A stretch of 64,000 nt of DNA, from NCBI RefSeq assembly GCF_020085105.1, contig NC_058042.1, positions 18,899,001 to 18,963,000 of the forward strand. Reading direction: 5' to 3'. The DNA is from Siniperca chuatsi. Its lineage: Eukaryota > Chordata > Actinopteri > Centrarchiformes > Sinipercidae. A model generated the notes under the pieces. That model did no database searches and had not been told where the DNA came from. It saw only the letters and a list, made by a program, of their open reading frames with translations. Shown piece by piece: positions 60,957 through 64,000 of this stretch (positions are counted from its first letter, which is position 1; every line of letters starts with the position of its first letter). Both the position numbers and the translations under genes were made by a program.

Positions 60957-62190
60957 ATGTGGTTGTGCAGCAGAAAATGAGGCTGCTTGCCAAAGAAGTC
61001 AGTGAACATGAATGATGTGTTTCTGCAGAATCCACGACTGTCTTCATGTTTTATTCTTGAGTTTTACGGTTGCATATTATGAATCACGTGAAGCCTAAGT
61101 AGTAATGTAAAAAAAAAAAAGAATAAGATACTTAATTGACCCTGATAGAGAAGTTGTCTTTTCAGTGTATGCAGGGAGGTGAAAGCTTCAGACAGAACAA
61201 CTTTCCTGGAGCTGATAGAGAATTCAAGGACACTTCAGCAGGGTGGATGCTGACTGACTTGTCTTCAAAGGCCGTCCCGGCTCCTGCCTCCTCCAGAGAT
61301 TCAAAATAATTTAGTATTAGAAAAGCTTTTCCACATTGTTAGTGTGTAATTTTGTTTCCAGGTAGTGAGATTAAGCAGGCTCTCACTTTGCCTTGGTATG
61401 AAGCGTCAGTCTGGCACTCCGCCTGACATCCGTTGATAAAAAGCACAGTGACAGACTGTAGATCATGGCAGAGGCTGAGGCATTATAACTCATTATGGCT
61501 GATCATGTGTGACCTTGATGTGTCCTCTGGTGCCCTTTGCTCCTTGTTTTTTTTTTTACAAACATGCTGCCTTTTAGCTTATACTACTGTTTGTTTTCTG
61601 TATGATCTATCTGTACTTTTTTTAGCTGGAGTCTCTTGGGCTTGACCCTGATTCAGCTGGTCTGTAGTGAGAATCATGAATCACGATACGATGTTATTAT
61701 GACATGCCGCCCAGGATAATGATACGGTGATAGTAAACTCTAATTTTGTGATATGCAATAGAATGTACAATAATTGTCTTTGATGCATTCCAACATCTGT
61801 GTTTAGGAAGAGGAAAACATACCGCTGGAATGGAAACATAATCAAAAAATCAGGAATCAGTTCTTCTTATACTACTTCATATACTATAGTTTTTACACAG
61901 TTTTATAGACAACCGAGATGGAACAATGTACAAAGGGTACAAAGCCTGAGCCGTTTCAACACACATAATATGTAGATGCACTATCATTCTTTTTCAATGA
62001 TGGAGTTAAATGTTTTTCTTCTTCTTTTTTCAAATGTTTTACCTAAACACTAACTAAACTCTAATAAGCAAAACTATATAATAAATAAATAAGAATGATA
62101 AGAAGATAAGAAAATAAATGAATGATTAAAAAAAAAGAGGCTCAAATGAGAAACAAAAGATCAGATATCTCTAACTTTACTTTAACACCT
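60957..62190. other. Intergenic, no gene seen
   Basis: About 1.2 kb of AT-rich sequence with an A-run near 61110; no gene or repeat recognised. Confidence 0.45.
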
Positions 62191-62524
62191 CCTATTTAGC
62201 ATTGTATAAGCAGTATATAAACATTTTAATACATTTTTAGTTTATAACACACTATAATGTAGTAAGAAGATGTGTTTATTAATATATTTGTCAACAAATG
62301 TAACTCCTCCTGTGGGCACCCGTAAGTGGAAGCTGGTGATAATGAATGACAATATAGTAAAACACAGTAAAATATGTCTTCATAGGAAAAGTTATCATGT
62401 TTGACAAATACTGACATTAATAAACACAAAAAAGTCCTTAGATTTGCATACAACTAAATTATAGTGTGTTATAAACCATTTATTAATTGTTTATACTATA
62501 TAGTGCTTACAAATGCTAAATAGG
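62191..62524. mobile_element. Palindromic MITE
   Basis: CCTATTTAGC (62191-62200) is the exact reverse complement of GCTAAATAGG (62515-62524). Pairing continues inward over roughly 75 bp with mismatches (TATAAGCAGTATATAAAC against GTTTATACTATATAGTGCTTA; TTTATAACACACTATAATG against ATTATAGTGTGTTATAAA). No coding content. Confidence 0.75.
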
Positions 62525-62683
62525 TTGAGTTTGCAGTAAAGGAGGGAAACACAATTTTATGTATTTTTTTATCTGTGAAAATTAAGTTCAACACAAACCT
62601 TAAAACAACAAATCACCATAAAAAATAGCAATTCACCATGTAAAAGCTATAATCCATACATTTAACAAAGACATGTGTGGGTA

Positions 62684-62688
<5 letters not shown>

Positions 62689-62729
<41 letters not shown>
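62689..62729. repeat. (GT)n microsatellite
   Basis: About 41 bp of GT. Confidence 0.97.
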
Positions 62730-62731
<2 letters not shown>

Positions 62732-63435
62732 GTCTGCACTGGAGAAGCTAATTGTAGCGTACAGGATTCTGTTTACCAAATAGCAGTCTGATTACCTCCT
62801 GAGGTTTTGCTCCTGTAGAGCGAGACAACTGTGCTCAGCAGCAACCTCCCCTCTCTTCCTGTGTAATGGCTCCTTCATGCAGTCAATCACACAGCCGTCA
62901 TGTTGCTCAGCAAACACATCATAAAACTCTGTTTTGTTTCCTTCTGCCATACAATCACCTCAGGCCCAATCTGAGAAGATGAGGAACTGTCCAGTATGTT
63001 TTTAAAGATTTGTTCCTGATACACAGCATTCTTCTCATGAGGTGTCAGTCTTCTGTCATCTTATTGGAGGATGATGTAGTTACTGTCACATGAAAATACT
63101 GCACTGGCATATAAAAAGTGTGTCTTATCCAGTAGAGGTGGGGAATATGAAATGAAACTAGTTATCAGAGTGAGTTTACAGTAATATAGAGGCTATGTTA
63201 AAACTTTCTGAAATAGTTTTACCTGAGTGAAATGAACAATAAATGCCTCTTCTTGTTTGGGTAGTATATTCAAAAACCATATTTATCTTTTTTTTATTTG
63301 TTCACATATCTTTTGAAATGCCAGTATTATTCCACCAAACAGTTCCACTTTAATGCGTTTTGAAGTATTTCATATTTAATTTTTGTTTTGTTTTATTTTA
63401 TTTTGTTTAATATGTACTACACAGTAGGAGTTTTC

Positions 63436-63487
63436 TCACCATCAAAGACACTGTTGGCTGCAGAGAAGCCATCCAGCAGGTCACTCT
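63436..63487 (-). CDS. Possible internal exon of an unidentified minus-strand gene
   Basis: On the minus strand, TTCTGACAGTTTACAG is followed by 52 nt reading SKSDLLDGFSAANSVFD plus one base, then donor GTGAGA. Phase 0 in, phase 1 out. The peptide looks protein-like and polar, but I do not recognise it and found no neighbouring exon in the window. Confidence 0.3.
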
Positions 63488-63700
63488 TTGACTGTAAACT
63501 GTCAGAAAATTATCTGTGCTGTGGGAGGTAAAGGCACATACACGTGTCTAAATTTCTTTTCACACATTCCAACCCATACTTAATTAATTGTAGCTTCCAG
63601 CAATTTGACAGTCACGCTGTGTGAGTGTGTGTGCAGCTGGCCCAGTCACACTCCATTCACCACCCATCTGTCCATGTCACACCGGCCTCCTCTCCGCTCC

Positions 63701-63770
63701 TTCTCTTCTCTTCTCTTCTCTTCTCTTTTCTTTTCTTCTCTTCTCTTCTCTCATTTCCTCTCCTCTCCTC
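63701..63770. repeat. (TTCTC)n pyrimidine tract
   Basis: Pentanucleotide TTCTC array with TTTTC and CCTCT variants. Confidence 0.95.
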
Positions 63771-64000
63771 TTTTTACTCCTTTTTTTCTCTATTTTTTAC
63801 ACTCACCTTTGGTAAATCACTGCTGAGCCACAACCAAGACGAGCAGTGAGCTGTTGACATATCCAGTAATCAAGATGGCTCGTGGTTAATTGGCCCATTG
63901 GACCATGTGTGTAGAGGTGTTTGCAGGACAGACATACAAAGACAGAAAGAGATGGGGTTTGGCTTTTGAGATAAGTCTAAAGCTGCACCAGGTTTCTGAT

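Larger units (their letters stand above)
62730..64000. other. Intergenic or intronic; one exon-like segment
   Basis: Contains the minus-strand exon candidate 63436-63487 and a pyrimidine-rich TTCTC array (63701-63770). Nothing else recognised. Confidence 0.4.

Overview
The window is vertebrate genomic DNA, almost certainly from a percomorph-type teleost fish. It has small exons with GT/AG borders, long AT-rich introns, many CA/GT and GATA-type microsatellites, and a repeat mix typical of fish: L2, RTE and CR1/Rex1-type LINEs, a tRNA-derived SINE, piggyBac and fold-back MITEs. No bacterial, phage or CRISPR features are present.

Two complete protein-coding genes lie head to head on the left. 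On the minus strand (1918-8179) is fibulin-7 (fbln7): 8 coding exons, 442 codons by my splice model, giving signal peptide, coiled coil, sushi domain, EGF-like domains and a fibulin-type C-terminus. On the plus strand (11315-23151) is a CLEC18-family gene: 12 coding exons, 451 codons, giving signal peptide, CAP/SCP domain, two EGF-like modules and a C-type lectin domain. Every exon junction of both models keeps frame. Both products are predicted to be secreted. They share a 3.1 kb upstream region holding a hAT-like MITE with a possible 8-bp target duplication.

From 24 to 36 kb the sequence is a stack of transposable elements. Two degenerate L2 copies are present. The second (about 31.29-35.46 kb) is interrupted by a minus-strand CR1/Rex1-type LINE and by an LTR-like element, and the whole block appears to split an older fold-back repeat. 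Intron 11 of the lectin gene carries a piggyBac remnant with recognisable ends.

From 36 to 64 kb I find no convincing gene. This part holds a nearly full-length but broken RTE LINE (43.1-46.0 kb), LINE fragments (40.7, 52.3 and 53.0-54.0 kb), a SINE (37.9 kb), a solo-LTR-like element (60.4 kb), a palindromic MITE (62.2 kb), telomere-like repeats (47.9 kb) and several simple repeats. Three isolated exon-like segments (688-732 +, 58274-58295 +, 63436-63487 -) are flagged at low confidence. I found nothing supporting a new biological system; the most informative structure is the nested-insertion history at 30-36 kb.
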